DNA of 64,000 nucleotides from Pseudomonas sichuanensis. GTDB lineage: Bacteria; Pseudomonadota; Gammaproteobacteria; Pseudomonadales; Pseudomonadaceae. Below, piece after piece: positions 44,457 to 52,861 of this stretch. Made by a program: the position numbers and the translations under genes. Every line of letters begins with the position of its first letter. The stretch's first letter is position 1. The notes under the pieces are model-generated. The model did no database searches. It was given only the letters and a program-made list of their open reading frames with translations, and had not been told where the DNA came from. The stretch lies in the NCBI RefSeq assembly GCF_003231305.1, contig NZ_QKVM01000002.1, positions 144,155 through 208,154 of the forward strand. The letters are read 5' to 3'.

Positions 44457-44472
44457 TTTACCCAGCCTTTAC
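44457..44472 (-). promoter_or_regulatory. CpxR box upstream of the spy-like gene
   Basis: On the minus strand GTAAA-GGCTGG-GTAAA, matching the recalled GTAAA-N4-8-GTAAA CpxR site. It lies 80 bp before the spy-like ATG and points toward cpxR. Confidence 0.65.
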
Positions 44473-44552
44473 CCTCGCCTGACCGCCCTTGACCTTGATC
44501 TCCCTAAACTGGGCTCATCCGGTAACCACCGGCCCCTGAAAGGAGAGACACC

Positions 44553-44969
44553 ATGCGCAAGACCCTTATCGCCCTGATGTTCGCCGCCGCCCTGCCGACC
44601 GTAGCCATGGCCATGCCTGAAGGCGGCCCGCGCCACGACGGCCCGCATCATCGCGGTGACGCGCCTTTCGCCCAGCTGGACCTGAGCCGCGACCAGCGCC
44701 AGCAGATCGGCAAACTGATGGGCGAGCAGATGCAGCAGCGCCGCGACATCACCGAGCGCTACATGAACAAGCTGCCGGCCGCCGAGCAGAAGGCCATGAA
44801 GGACGAAATCAAGGCCAGCCACGACAAGACCGAAGGCCAGATCCGCGCCCTGCTCAAGCCGGACCAGCAGAAGAAGTTCGACGAACTGCAGAAAGAACGC
44901 GCCGCGCGCAAGGCCGAATGGCAGGAGTTCCAGGCCTGGAAGGCTGAAAAAGGCACCAAGGCCCAGTAA
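44553..44969 (+). CDS. Spy/CpxP-like periplasmic chaperone
   Basis: This 138-residue protein has a signal peptide (MRKTLIALMFAAALPTVAMA), a His-rich mature start (GGPRHDGPHHRGD) and an all-helical body with two LTxxQ-like motifs, LDLSRDQRQQIGKLM and LLKPDQQKKFDELQ. Spy proteins are cradle-shaped ATP-independent chaperones; CpxP also inhibits CpxA. The His-rich N-terminus could bind metals. AGGAGAG precedes the ATG. It sits between regulator and kinase genes, below a CpxR box, so it is probably both target and feedback element. Confidence 0.9.
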   Translation: MRKTLIALMFAAALPTVAMAMPEGGPRHDGPHHRGDAPFAQLDLSRDQRQQIGKLMGEQMQQRRDITERYMNKLPAAEQKAMKDEIKASHDKTEGQIRALLKPDQQKKFDELQKERAARKAEWQEFQAWKAEKGTKAQ

Positions 44970-44983
44970 GCTGTCCCCCCGTG

Positions 44984-45015
44984 CCCGGCCCGCTCAACAG
45001 CGGGCCGGGCTTTTG
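44984..45015 (+). terminator. Hairpin terminator/attenuator between the spy-like gene and the kinase gene
   Basis: GCCCGGCCCGCT, loop CAAC, AGCGGGCCGGGC then TTTT. A perfect 12-bp GC-rich stem ends 22 bp before the kinase start, so most transcripts would stop after the chaperone gene. Confidence 0.85.
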
Positions 45016-45037
45016 CCATTTCACGGAGGTGCTCGTC

Positions 45038-46369
45038 TTGCGTTCACTGTTCTGGCGCATCCTGGCCAGCTTCTGGCTGGCCATCGCCCTGGTCGCCGGC
45101 CTGTCGATCCTGCTGGGCCATATGCTCAACCAGGACACTTGGATCCTCAGCCGTCACCCCGGCCTGAACACCCTGGCCAGCCGCTGGGTGCAGCATTACG
45201 AACAGGAGGGCCTGGAGTCGTCGCAACGTTTCCTTGAGCGGCGCAAGCAACGCTACAAGATCGACGTGCAGGTGCTCGACGACAGTGGCGATGCCGTGGT
45301 TCCCGGCACCTTCCCGCGCCGCGCTGCCGCTTTCGAGGCGCGCCAGCACAACGACGAACGCCGCCTGCCCTGGCGCCGCCTGACCGAGGAGTACACCAGC
45401 CCCACCAGCGGCGAAACCTACCTGCTGATCTACCGAATCCCCCACCCGGAACTGGCCGCCTGGCATCGCGAAAGCCTGATCTGGCCGCTCAGCGCGCTGG
45501 GCATCGCGCTGGTGGTGCTGACCCTGTTCAGCCTGCTGGTGACCTTGTCGATCACCCGCCCGCTGAGCCGCCTGCGCGGCGCGGTGCATGACCTGGGGCA
45601 GACCAGCTACCAGCAGAACAGCCTGGCGCGCCTGGCCGTGCGCCGCGACGAGTTCGGCGTGCTGGCCAACGACTTCAACAAAATGGGTGCACGCCTGCAG
45701 AGCCTGATCGGCAGCCAGCGCCAGTTGCTGCGCGATGTGTCCCACGAATTGCGCTCGCCCTTGGCGCGCCTGCGCGTCGCCCTGGCCCTGGCCGAACGCG
45801 CCGGGCCCGAACAGCGCCAGGCCCTGTGGCCACGGCTGACCCGTGAATGCGACCGCCTGGAAGACCTGATCAGTGAAATTCTGGTGCTGGCCCGGGTCGA
45901 TGCCGAGCAGGCGCATGCCGAGCCCGTGGACCTCAACGCCGTGCTGGGTGGCGTGCGTAAGGACGCCCAGTTGGCGGCACCGGATCAGGAAGTGCGCCTG
46001 CAGATGCAGCCAGGGCTGACCCTGCAAGGCTGGCCGACTTTGATCGAGCGGGCGCTGGACAACCTGCTGCGCAATGCCCTGCGCTTCAATCCGCTGGGGC
46101 AACCGATCGAAATCGATGCCCACCGTGAACAGGAGCGCATTGTCCTGAGCGTGCGTGACCATGGGCCGGGGGTGGCAGAGGAACATCTGGCGCAGCTGGG
46201 CGAGCCGTTCTTCCGCGCCCCAGGCCAGGAGGCACCGGGGCATGGGTTGGGGCTGGCGATCGCGCGCAAGGCGGCGGAGCGCCATGGCGGCAGCCTGACG
46301 CTGGCGAATCATCCGCAGGGTGGGTTCGTGGCGACGCTGGCGTTGCCCTGTGAGGTCAGCGCTGGCTGA
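45038..46369 (+). CDS. cpxA: CpxA-like sensor histidine kinase
   Basis: This 443-residue kinase starts with TTG (LRSLFWRILASFWLAIA) behind GGAGGTG at 6 bp. TM1 is about 7-27, a periplasmic sensor follows, TM2 is about 148-170, then a HAMP domain and phosphoacceptor His236 (VSHELRSPLARLR). ATPase motifs are DNLLRNALRFNP (N), DHGPGVAEEHL (G1) and GHGLGLAIARKA (G2). It should sense envelope stress and phosphorylate the regulator at 43626. The assignment as CpxA rests on context and length. Confidence 0.9.
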   Translation: MRSLFWRILASFWLAIALVAGLSILLGHMLNQDTWILSRHPGLNTLASRWVQHYEQEGLESSQRFLERRKQRYKIDVQVLDDSGDAVVPGTFPRRAAAFEARQHNDERRLPWRRLTEEYTSPTSGETYLLIYRIPHPELAAWHRESLIWPLSALGIALVVLTLFSLLVTLSITRPLSRLRGAVHDLGQTSYQQNSLARLAVRRDEFGVLANDFNKMGARLQSLIGSQRQLLRDVSHELRSPLARLRVALALAERAGPEQRQALWPRLTRECDRLEDLISEILVLARVDAEQAHAEPVDLNAVLGGVRKDAQLAAPDQEVRLQMQPGLTLQGWPTLIERALDNLLRNALRFNPLGQPIEIDAHREQERIVLSVRDHGPGVAEEHLAQLGEPFFRAPGQEAPGHGLGLAIARKAAERHGGSLTLANHPQGGFVATLALPCEVSAG

Positions 46370-46394
46370 CATACCCCTGAGCGACCATGCAGCT

Positions 46395-46480
46395 TTTCGC
46401 GGGTAAACCCGCTCCCACAGGGTTCGTGCATTCCCCTGGATTGCACAGTACCAGTGGGAGCGGGTTTACCCGCGAAGGGC
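46395..46480. repeat. Canonical P. putida REP pair
   Basis: TTCGCGGGTAAACCCGCTCC and its inverted partner with a spacer of about 35 bp, between the kinase and nitroreductase genes (convergent). Confidence 0.9.
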
Positions 46481-46501
46481 CGCAAAGCGGCCCCCGCTCA
46501 A

Positions 46502-47059
46502 TCACTCGCCCCAGGCGCTGACGAACTCGGCGGTTTCCAGGATCGGTGCGGTGCGTGGCTCGGCCATTGGCGTGCCGACGTACAGGTAGCCGATCAGTTC
46601 TTCGTTCTCGGCCAGCCCAAGGCCCTTGTGCACATGGGCATCGAAGGCCATGTCGCCGGTGCGCCATACCGCGCCGATCCCCTGGGCATGCGCCGCGATC
46701 AGGATCCCGTGGGCCGCGCAACCGGCGGCCAGGCGCTGCTCGATCTTCGGCACCTTGAAGTGATCCTGCAGTTTGGCGATCACCACGATCAGCAGCGGCG
46801 CGCGCAGTGGCATGGCCCGGGCCTTGTCCAGCGCAGCCTGGCTGGCATCACCCTTGGCCTGTACCGCCTCGGCGAACAGCTCGCCGAGCTTCTCGCGGCC
46901 CTGCCCCTCGATGGTCAGGAAGCGCCAGGGCCGCAGTTGGCCATGGTCCGGCGCACGCAGCGCTGCCTGGAACAGCGCCTCGCGCTGCGCGGCGTTGGGC
47001 GCGGGCTCCGTCAGGCGTGGTACGGAAACACGGTTGAGCAATGCGTCGAGAGCCTCCAT
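46502..47059 (-). CDS. Nitroreductase family protein (YdjA type)
   Basis: This 185-residue FMN-dependent protein has the RAPDHGQLRPWRFL segment for flavin binding and the late GIGAVWRTGDMAFD. It resembles YdjA, the short group of nitroreductases; the natural substrate is unknown. The start MEALDALLNRVSVPRL fits family length. It is divergent from trkH across 159 bp. Confidence 0.88.
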   Translation of the reverse strand: MEALDALLNRVSVPRLTEPAPNAAQREALFQAALRAPDHGQLRPWRFLTIEGQGREKLGELFAEAVQAKGDASQAALDKARAMPLRAPLLIVVIAKLQDHFKVPKIEQRLAAGCAAHGILIAAHAQGIGAVWRTGDMAFDAHVHKGLGLAENEELIGYLYVGTPMAEPRTAPILETAEFVSAWGE

Positions 47060-47116
47060 CGGCGTCCCTCCTGGCAAGTTGAAAGTGCCGCCATTCTGCA
47101 CCAACCGGAAGGCAAC

Positions 47117-47141
47117 GTGGGAGCGGCGGTGCGCCGCCCCA
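47117..47141. repeat. Solitary arm of the extended REP variant
   Basis: GTGGGAGCGGCGGTGCGCCG: the outer REP word plus the beginning of the 16-nt insertion found in the arms at 44391 and 52785, without the rest. Confidence 0.6.
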
Positions 47142-47218
47142 CACCCCAATCGTGCGTTTACAAGACCCAGTCCACAGGTAGAATGGCGCCCTTTCCGTTG
47201 CGAGTCAGGGCAGATCAC

Positions 47219-48673
47219 ATGGCGTTGCCGACCTTAAGGATCATTGGTTTCATCATCGGCATCTTCCTGATCACCCTGGCGGTGAGCATGGTGGTGCCCA
47301 TGGCGACCCTGGTGGTCTTCGAACGCACCGGCGACATGCCATCGTTCCTCTGGTCGAGCCTGATCACCTTCGTCGCCGGCCTCGGCCTGGTGGTGCCCGG
47401 CCGCCCCGAACATGTGCACCTGCGCCCGCGCGACATGTACCTGCTGACCGTCAGCAGCTGGCTGGTGGTGTGCGTGTTTGCCGCCCTGCCGTTTTTGCTC
47501 ACCCAGCACATCAGCTACACCGATGCCTTCTTCGAGAGCATGTCGGGCATTACCGCCACCGGCGCCACGGTGCTCAGCGGGCTGGACAGCATGTCGCCCG
47601 GCATCCTGATGTGGCGCTCGATGCTGCACTGGCTGGGCGGCATCGGCTTCATCGGCATGGCGGTGGCGATCCTGCCGCTGCTGCGCATCGGTGGCATGCG
47701 CCTGTTCCAGACCGAGTCGTCCGACCGCTCGGAGAAGGTCATGCCGCGCTCGCACATGGTCGCCAAGTCGATCGTCGGGGTCTACGTCGGCATCACCGTG
47801 TTCGGCAGCCTGGCGTTCTGGTGGGCGGGCATGGGCCTGTTCGATGCGATCAACCACGCCATGTCGGCGATCTCCACCGGCGGTTTCTCCACCTCCGACC
47901 AGTCGCTGGCCAAGTGGGACATCCCGGCGGTGCACTGGGTCGCGGTGGTGGTGATGATCCTCGGCAGCGTGCCGTTCACCCTCTACGTGGCCACCTTGCG
48001 CGGCCACCGCAAGGCGCTGATCAAGGACCAGCAGGTCCAGGGCCTGCTCGGCATGCTGGTGGCCACCTGGCTGGTGCTGGGCACCTGGTACTGGGCCACC
48101 ACCGACCTGCACTGGCTCGATGCCTTGCGCCACGTGGCCCTGAACGTCACCTCGGTGGTCACCACCACCGGTTTCGCCCTGGGCGACTACAGCCTGTGGG
48201 GCAACTTCTCGCTGATGCTGTTCTTCTACCTGGGTTTCGTCGGGGGCTGCTCGGGCTCGACTGCCGGCGGCATCAAGATCTTCCGTTTCCAGGTGGCCTA
48301 CATCCTGCTCAAGGCCAACCTCAACCAGCTGATCCACCCGCGCGCGGTGATCAAGCAGAAGTACAACGGCCACCGTCTCGACGAAGAGATCGTGCGTTCG
48401 ATCCTGACCTTCTCGTTCTTCTTCGCGATCACCATCTGCATCATCGCCCTGCTGCTGTCGCTGCTGGGCGTCGACTGGATGACCGCGCTGACCGGCGCCG
48501 CAGGCACTGTCTCAGGGGTCGGGCCGGGCCTGGGCGAGGTGATCGGCCCGGCCGGCAACTACGCCACCTTGCCGGATGCCGCCAAGTGGATCCTGGCCGG
48601 CGGCATGTTGCTGGGCCGGCTGGAGATCATCACGGTGCTGGTGTTGTGCATGCCAGCGTTCTGGCGTCACTGA
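47219..48673 (+). CDS. trkH: Trk-type potassium uptake protein TrkH
   Basis: This 484-residue channel-like protein has four MPM repeats. Filter loops appear as SGITATGATVL, AISTGGFST, VVTTTGFALGD and AGTVSGVGPGLG. It imports K+ together with TrkA, which is not in the window. The ATG at 47219 starts MALPTLRIIG. Its last 44 bp overlap the end of the convergent AraC gene. Confidence 0.95.
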   Translation: MALPTLRIIGFIIGIFLITLAVSMVVPMATLVVFERTGDMPSFLWSSLITFVAGLGLVVPGRPEHVHLRPRDMYLLTVSSWLVVCVFAALPFLLTQHISYTDAFFESMSGITATGATVLSGLDSMSPGILMWRSMLHWLGGIGFIGMAVAILPLLRIGGMRLFQTESSDRSEKVMPRSHMVAKSIVGVYVGITVFGSLAFWWAGMGLFDAINHAMSAISTGGFSTSDQSLAKWDIPAVHWVAVVVMILGSVPFTLYVATLRGHRKALIKDQQVQGLLGMLVATWLVLGTWYWATTDLHWLDALRHVALNVTSVVTTTGFALGDYSLWGNFSLMLFFYLGFVGGCSGSTAGGIKIFRFQVAYILLKANLNQLIHPRAVIKQKYNGHRLDEEIVRSILTFSFFFAITICIIALLLSLLGVDWMTALTGAAGTVSGVGPGLGEVIGPAGNYATLPDAAKWILAGGMLLGRLEIITVLVLCMPAFWRH

Positions 48674-49676
48674 GGGTCAAGCGCGCGCGGTACTCGCTGG
48701 GGGTGGCGTCGAACCAGCGGCGGAACGCCCGGTAGAAGTTGCTGGGGTCGGCAAACCCCAGCAGGTAGGCGGTTTCCAGCAAGGTGGTACCCGGCTGGGC
48801 GAGGTACTGCTCGGCCAATTCCCGGCGGGTGTCGTCGAGCAGGGTCTGGAAACTGGTGCCCTCGTCCTGCAGGCGCCGCTGCAGGGTGCGCTGCGACAGG
48901 TGCAGGGCCTGGGCCACGGTGTCGCGCTTGGGCTCGCCTTGCGGCAGGATGCGGCACAGCACCTGGCGCACCCGATGGGTGACCCGGCTCTCCGAGAACC
49001 GCGCCAGGTACTCGCCGGCAAAACGATCATGCAGTATGGCCATGGCTTCGTTGGCGGTGGGCAATGGCGCTTCCATGTCGGCGCGCTCGAACACCAGCGC
49101 GTCATGGGCCGCGCCAAACACCAGCGGTGCGTGGAACGCCACCTTGTACGGTTCGATATTTTTCGGCTGCGGGCCCTGAATCAGCACCCGACGCGGCTGG
49201 ATCGGCCGCCCGCTGAGCCAGGTCGACAGCGCCAGGGCGCATGCCAGCGAGGCTTCCGCGCTGTGCCGGGTGGGTGGCAGGTGGTCGCCATGCACAGTCA
49301 GGATCAGCGAATAGCCTTCCGACCCGAGGCGAAAGCTCAGGTCCGAGCTTTCGGCAATGATCCGCTGGTAACGCACCAGGCGCTCGAAACCTTCGGCCAG
49401 GGTGCGGCTGGACATCAGCGCATAACCGACCACATGAAACGAAGCCGGGCGCACCACCCGGGCCATGTTCAGACCGATGGCTTCATTGCCGGACAGCTCG
49501 ACCGCCAGCTGCCACAACCGGGTCATGGCGTCCTGGGGGAAACGCGCATCGGGGTCTTCGAGGGAGGCGAAATCCAGTCCCAGTTGCCTGAACATGGCCG
49601 GGCAGTCGAGCCCCTCCAACTCAAGCGCCTTGACGATCCCTGATGCCCAGCTGGCTGAAGTGGTTCTCTCACTCAT
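48630..49676 (-). CDS. AraC-family regulator with arabinose-binding-like N-terminal domain (OruR-like)
   Basis: This 348-residue protein has an N-terminal PF12625-type ligand domain (about 20-210) and a C-terminal HTH pair (DTVAQALHLSQRTLQRRLQ and LLETAYLLGFADPSNFYRAFRRW). Such regulators respond to small metabolites such as ornithine, fatty acids or choline; no target is evident. Its C-terminus overlaps trkH on the opposite strand. ATG start MSERTTSASWASG. Confidence 0.9.
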   Translation of the reverse strand: MSERTTSASWASGIVKALELEGLDCPAMFRQLGLDFASLEDPDARFPQDAMTRLWQLAVELSGNEAIGLNMARVVRPASFHVVGYALMSSRTLAEGFERLVRYQRIIAESSDLSFRLGSEGYSLILTVHGDHLPPTRHSAEASLACALALSTWLSGRPIQPRRVLIQGPQPKNIEPYKVAFHAPLVFGAAHDALVFERADMEAPLPTANEAMAILHDRFAGEYLARFSESRVTHRVRQVLCRILPQGEPKRDTVAQALHLSQRTLQRRLQDEGTSFQTLLDDTRRELAEQYLAQPGTTLLETAYLLGFADPSNFYRAFRRWFDATPSEYRARLTLSDARTLACTTPAP

Positions 49677-49829
49677 GACTGGCTTCTTGTGCTGACCGCT
49701 CCTGCGGTGAATCGAAAGGATACTCAATTGGCGCCAATTGTCACTGGCCAGCGCATCTGCTGACTCTAGACTCGATTCAGGCTCCACGCCGTGTATCCTG
49801 TCTTCAACCGCAGCCTCGGGAGCACAGCC

Positions 49830-50141
49830 ATGACCAGCACAGCGCAGTTCCGCAGTTTTGCCGAGTTCTATCCCTATTACCTGGGCGAGCACAACAACCC
49901 CACCTGCCGCCGCCTGCATTTCGTCGGTACCAGCCTGGTGATCGCCCTGCTCGCCTACACCCTCGGCAGCGGCAAGTGGCTGCTGCTGCTCGCCGTGCCT
50001 CTCGCCGGCTACGGTTTCGCCTGGGTTGGCCACTTCTTCTTCGAAAAGAATCGCCCGGCCACCTTCACTCACCCCTGGTACAGCCTGATCGGCGACTTCG
50101 CCATGTTTCGCGACATTCTCCTGGGCCGGCTCAGCCTCTGA
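49830..50141 (+). CDS. Mpo1/DUF962-family membrane protein
   Basis: This 103-residue protein has two to three membrane helices and the family His motifs YYLGEHNNPTCRRLHFVG and GHFFFEKNRPATF. In yeast Mpo1 is a 2-hydroxy fatty acid dioxygenase that needs iron. Bacterial homologues likely oxidise 2-hydroxy acids in membrane lipids, but this is inference. It is followed 104 bp later by the HD-domain gene. Confidence 0.88.
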   Translation: MTSTAQFRSFAEFYPYYLGEHNNPTCRRLHFVGTSLVIALLAYTLGSGKWLLLLAVPLAGYGFAWVGHFFFEKNRPATFTHPWYSLIGDFAMFRDILLGRLSL

Positions 50142-50245
50142 ATAACGGCCCGCAAGGCCAGATTCACGTCCCCGCCGGCCACTGCCAGGGCCGCCGACAT
50201 GCCTAACACTGCTGGCATGTCCCCGCCCCGAGTAGCCCAAAGGCA

Positions 50246-50830
50246 ATGAACCAGCAAGCCAGCTTCAACCACATGCGCGATGGCACCGCCCAGGACTGGG
50301 CGATCATCGCCGATGACTTTCGCGCCTATGCCCGCCAACTGCCCAGCCGCATCCTGGCGCACTTGCGCCTGCTCGACGGTGACTTTGGCGGCTTCCCCAT
50401 CGACCGCCTCAGCCATTCGCTGCAGACCGCCAGCCGTGCCTGGCGTGATGGCCGCGACGAGGAGTACGTGGTCTGCGCGCTGCTGCATGACATTGGCGAT
50501 ACCCTGGGCAGCTACAACCACCCGGACATCGCCGCGGCGATCCTCAAGCCCTTCGTCAGCCCGGAGAACCTGTGGATGGTGGAGCACCACGGGATCTTCC
50601 AGGGCTACTACTTCTTCCACCACCTGGGCATGGACCGGCACCTGCGCGAGCGATTCAACGCACACCCGCAGTACCAGCGGACCATCGAGTTCTGTGCGCG
50701 CTACGATGCCGCCGCGTTCGACCCCGACTACGAAAACCTGCCGTTGTCATTCTTCGAGCCGATGCTCGAACGGGTGTTCGCCCAGCCGAGGCAATCCCTC
50801 TACAAAACGGCATTGCAGGAATCTGCCTGA
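50246..50830 (+). CDS. HD-domain protein, possible diiron oxygenase
   Basis: This 194-residue protein has a HD core: His in RLSHSLQTA, HD in ALLHDIGDTLGSYNH, further His in EHHGIFQGYYFFHHLGM. The motif series His...His-Asp...His...Asp/His resembles PhnZ/MIOX-like mixed-valent diiron HD oxygenases rather than nucleotide phosphohydrolases, but this cannot be settled by reading. The neighbouring DUF962 gene also concerns iron-dependent lipid oxidation in known cases. Confidence 0.75.
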   Translation: MNQQASFNHMRDGTAQDWAIIADDFRAYARQLPSRILAHLRLLDGDFGGFPIDRLSHSLQTASRAWRDGRDEEYVVCALLHDIGDTLGSYNHPDIAAAILKPFVSPENLWMVEHHGIFQGYYFFHHLGMDRHLRERFNAHPQYQRTIEFCARYDAAAFDPDYENLPLSFFEPMLERVFAQPRQSLYKTALQESA

Positions 50831-50853
50831 GTCATAGGTCGCAAGCCCCGGCC

Positions 50854-50939
50854 TCATCGCCGGCAAGCCGGCTCCCACAGGAATGCGTATGGCTTGAGGC
50901 ACGCGCGATCGAAGTGGGAGCTGGCTTGCCTGCGATGAA
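50854..50939. repeat. REP-like pair, GCCGGCAAGCCGGC type
   Basis: TCATCGCCGGCAAGCCGGC and a diverged partner GTGGGAGCTGGCTTGCCTGC. Lies between the convergent HD-domain and metallophosphoesterase genes. Confidence 0.85.
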
Positions 50940-50951
50940 GCCAGCACGGTT

Positions 50952-51767
50952 TCACGCCGGCTCGCCAAGCTCCGCCAACCGCTGCGCCACCTCGCGCGCC
51001 TGGGCATCGGCGAAGCGGTACAGCTCGATCTGCCCGTCCCAATGCTCGATCAGCGCCGTGCACGACTCCACCCAGTCACCGCAGTTGAGGTATTCCACCT
51101 CGCCAACCTTGCGTATTTCGGCATGGTGTATATGCCCGCAGACCACCCCCTGAAAGCCTCGCCGAGTGCACTCGTGAGCAATCGCATCCTCGAAATCGCT
51201 GATGAAGCTCACCGCGCCCTTGACCTTGTGCTTGAGGTAGGCGGACAGCGACCAGTAACCGTAGCCATAGCGGGCACGCCAGTGGTTGAGCCAGCGGTTG
51301 AGCACCAGGGTGAATTCGTAGGCGCGATCGCCCAGGAACGCCAGCCAGCGGTGATAACGGGTGATCACGTCGAACTGGTCGCCGTGGATCACCAGCAGGC
51401 GACGGCCATCGGCGGTGAGGTGTTCGGCTTCGTCCACTAGCTGGATATTGCCGAGGATCAGTTTGGAATAGCGGCGCAGAAACTCGTCATGGTTGCCGGT
51501 GACGTAGACCACCTCGGTACCGCGCTTGCTCATGGTCAGCAGGCGGCGAATGACGTTGGTGTGCGCCTGGGGCCAATAGATGCCGCCGCGCAGCTTCCAG
51601 CCATCGATGATGTCGCCGACCAGGTAGATGCGGTCGGCCTGATACCCCTTGAGAAATTGCGACAGGTGTTCGGCCTGGCAATCCCGGGTGCCCAGGTGCA
51701 CATCGGAGATCCACAGGGTACGTACACGCTGCTTGCGTGACGGGCGGACGGTTTCGGCATGGGTCAT
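50952..51767 (-). CDS. LpxH-like metallophosphoesterase (UDP-2,3-diacylglucosamine diphosphatase family)
   Basis: This 271-residue protein has the calcineurin-type motifs WISDVHLGTRD, GDIIDGW, GNHDEFL, HGDQFD and GHIHHAEI, which bind two metals. It resembles the longer LpxH-like proteins of Pseudomonas, which are distinct from the essential LpxH of lipid A synthesis; the substrate is not known. ATG start MTHAETVRPSRKQ. It is divergent from the AraC gene over 142 bp. Confidence 0.85.
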   Translation of the reverse strand: MTHAETVRPSRKQRVRTLWISDVHLGTRDCQAEHLSQFLKGYQADRIYLVGDIIDGWKLRGGIYWPQAHTNVIRRLLTMSKRGTEVVYVTGNHDEFLRRYSKLILGNIQLVDEAEHLTADGRRLLVIHGDQFDVITRYHRWLAFLGDRAYEFTLVLNRWLNHWRARYGYGYWSLSAYLKHKVKGAVSFISDFEDAIAHECTRRGFQGVVCGHIHHAEIRKVGEVEYLNCGDWVESCTALIEHWDGQIELYRFADAQAREVAQRLAELGEPA

Positions 51768-51909
51768 GGGCAGGCTCCGGCACTGTTTGCTGGAGACTGG
51801 CAGGCACAGGTGACAGGTTGGTGGCAGGCCGATGACGACTGATCGCGCCTTGCCGGCGGACAGCCCGGCACAGGGTGTACACTCTTGCCCTGCCCTACGA
51901 GGACCCATC

Positions 51910-52677
51910 ATGACCACCGGCCCGCTGCTCTCACTGCGCCACTACCGTGACGAGTTGATCGCCCACAGCCACGAGCACCCGCAACTGGTGTTCGGCCTGC
52001 GCGGGCGGCTGGACTTCGAGGTGCAGGGCCAGGGTGCGCGGGTCGATCGCCAGGCTTTGATGGTGGTGCCTGCCGGCGCCCACCATACCTGCGGCAGCGC
52101 CGCCGGCAGTCACTGCCTGGTGCTGGATGTGCCGGGCGAGCATTGGCTCGGCGAACAGCTGGGGGCGCATGCCGATGCCAGCCGCCGCCTGCTCGACCGC
52201 CCTGGCGCGCTGGGCCTGGACAACCGCCAGCAGCAGTTGGTGGACTGGCTGGCGACAAGCCCGATGGACGACCCATTGATCGCCCGCCAGGGTGCGGTGC
52301 TGTTGCTGGCCAGCCTCAACCCTCGGGCGGGGGCACCGATAGTCGCCAGCAGCCGCCTGCCCTACGCAGCCTTCGACGCCCATATCGAACAGCATGCCGC
52401 CTACCCACTGCAGGTCGCTGACCTGGCGCGGCTGGCCGGGCTGTCCAGCGCTCGACTGCATGCGCGCTTCACTGCGGAATGCGGCATGACGCCGATGGAC
52501 TATATCCGCCAGCGCCGGCTGCACATGGCCCGGCAGTTGTTGCGCGAGTCACTGCTGCCAGTGGGGGAGATCGCCGCGCGGGTGGGATACGAGTCCCAGA
52601 GTGCCTTCAGTGCGGCGGTGATGCGGGCATTTGGCTGCACCCCCTCGGCGTTGCGGCGAGAGCCCGGCGATAACTGA
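51910..52677 (+). CDS. AraC-family regulator with cupin N-terminus
   Basis: This 255-residue protein has an N-terminal cupin-like region (HSHEHPQLVFGLRG, VVPAGAHHTC) and a C-terminal AraC HTH (LQVADLARLAGLSSARLHARF; VGEIAARVGYESQSAF). The regulated gene may be the divergent metallophosphoesterase or an upstream transporter; nothing in the sequence decides. Start ATG at 51910 behind CGAGGACCC. Confidence 0.9.
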   Translation: MTTGPLLSLRHYRDELIAHSHEHPQLVFGLRGRLDFEVQGQGARVDRQALMVVPAGAHHTCGSAAGSHCLVLDVPGEHWLGEQLGAHADASRRLLDRPGALGLDNRQQQLVDWLATSPMDDPLIARQGAVLLLASLNPRAGAPIVASSRLPYAAFDAHIEQHAAYPLQVADLARLAGLSSARLHARFTAECGMTPMDYIRQRRLHMARQLLRESLLPVGEIAARVGYESQSAFSAAVMRAFGCTPSALRREPGDN

Positions 52678-52739
52678 CGCGAGACTGGCGACAGACACCG
52701 GCGAACCGGCCTTTTACACTGAGCGCCTGTACCAGCCCT

Positions 52740-52823
52740 ATCGCGGGGCAAGCCCGCTCCCACGCTACATCCGTCCGAGCAAACGTGGGAGCGGCGATGC
52801 ACCGATGCGACTTGCCCCGCGAT
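52740..52823. repeat. REP pair with one normal and one extended arm
   Basis: The first arm is GCGGGGCAAGCCCGC type; the second reads GTGGGAGCGG, then CGATGCACCGATGCGA, then CTTGCCCCGCGAT. The inserted 16 nt agree at 12 positions with the insertion in the REP at 44391-44431. Confidence 0.85.
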
Positions 52824-52861
52824 AGGGCCGGTAATATCGCGCAACCAACCCAAGGACCACC

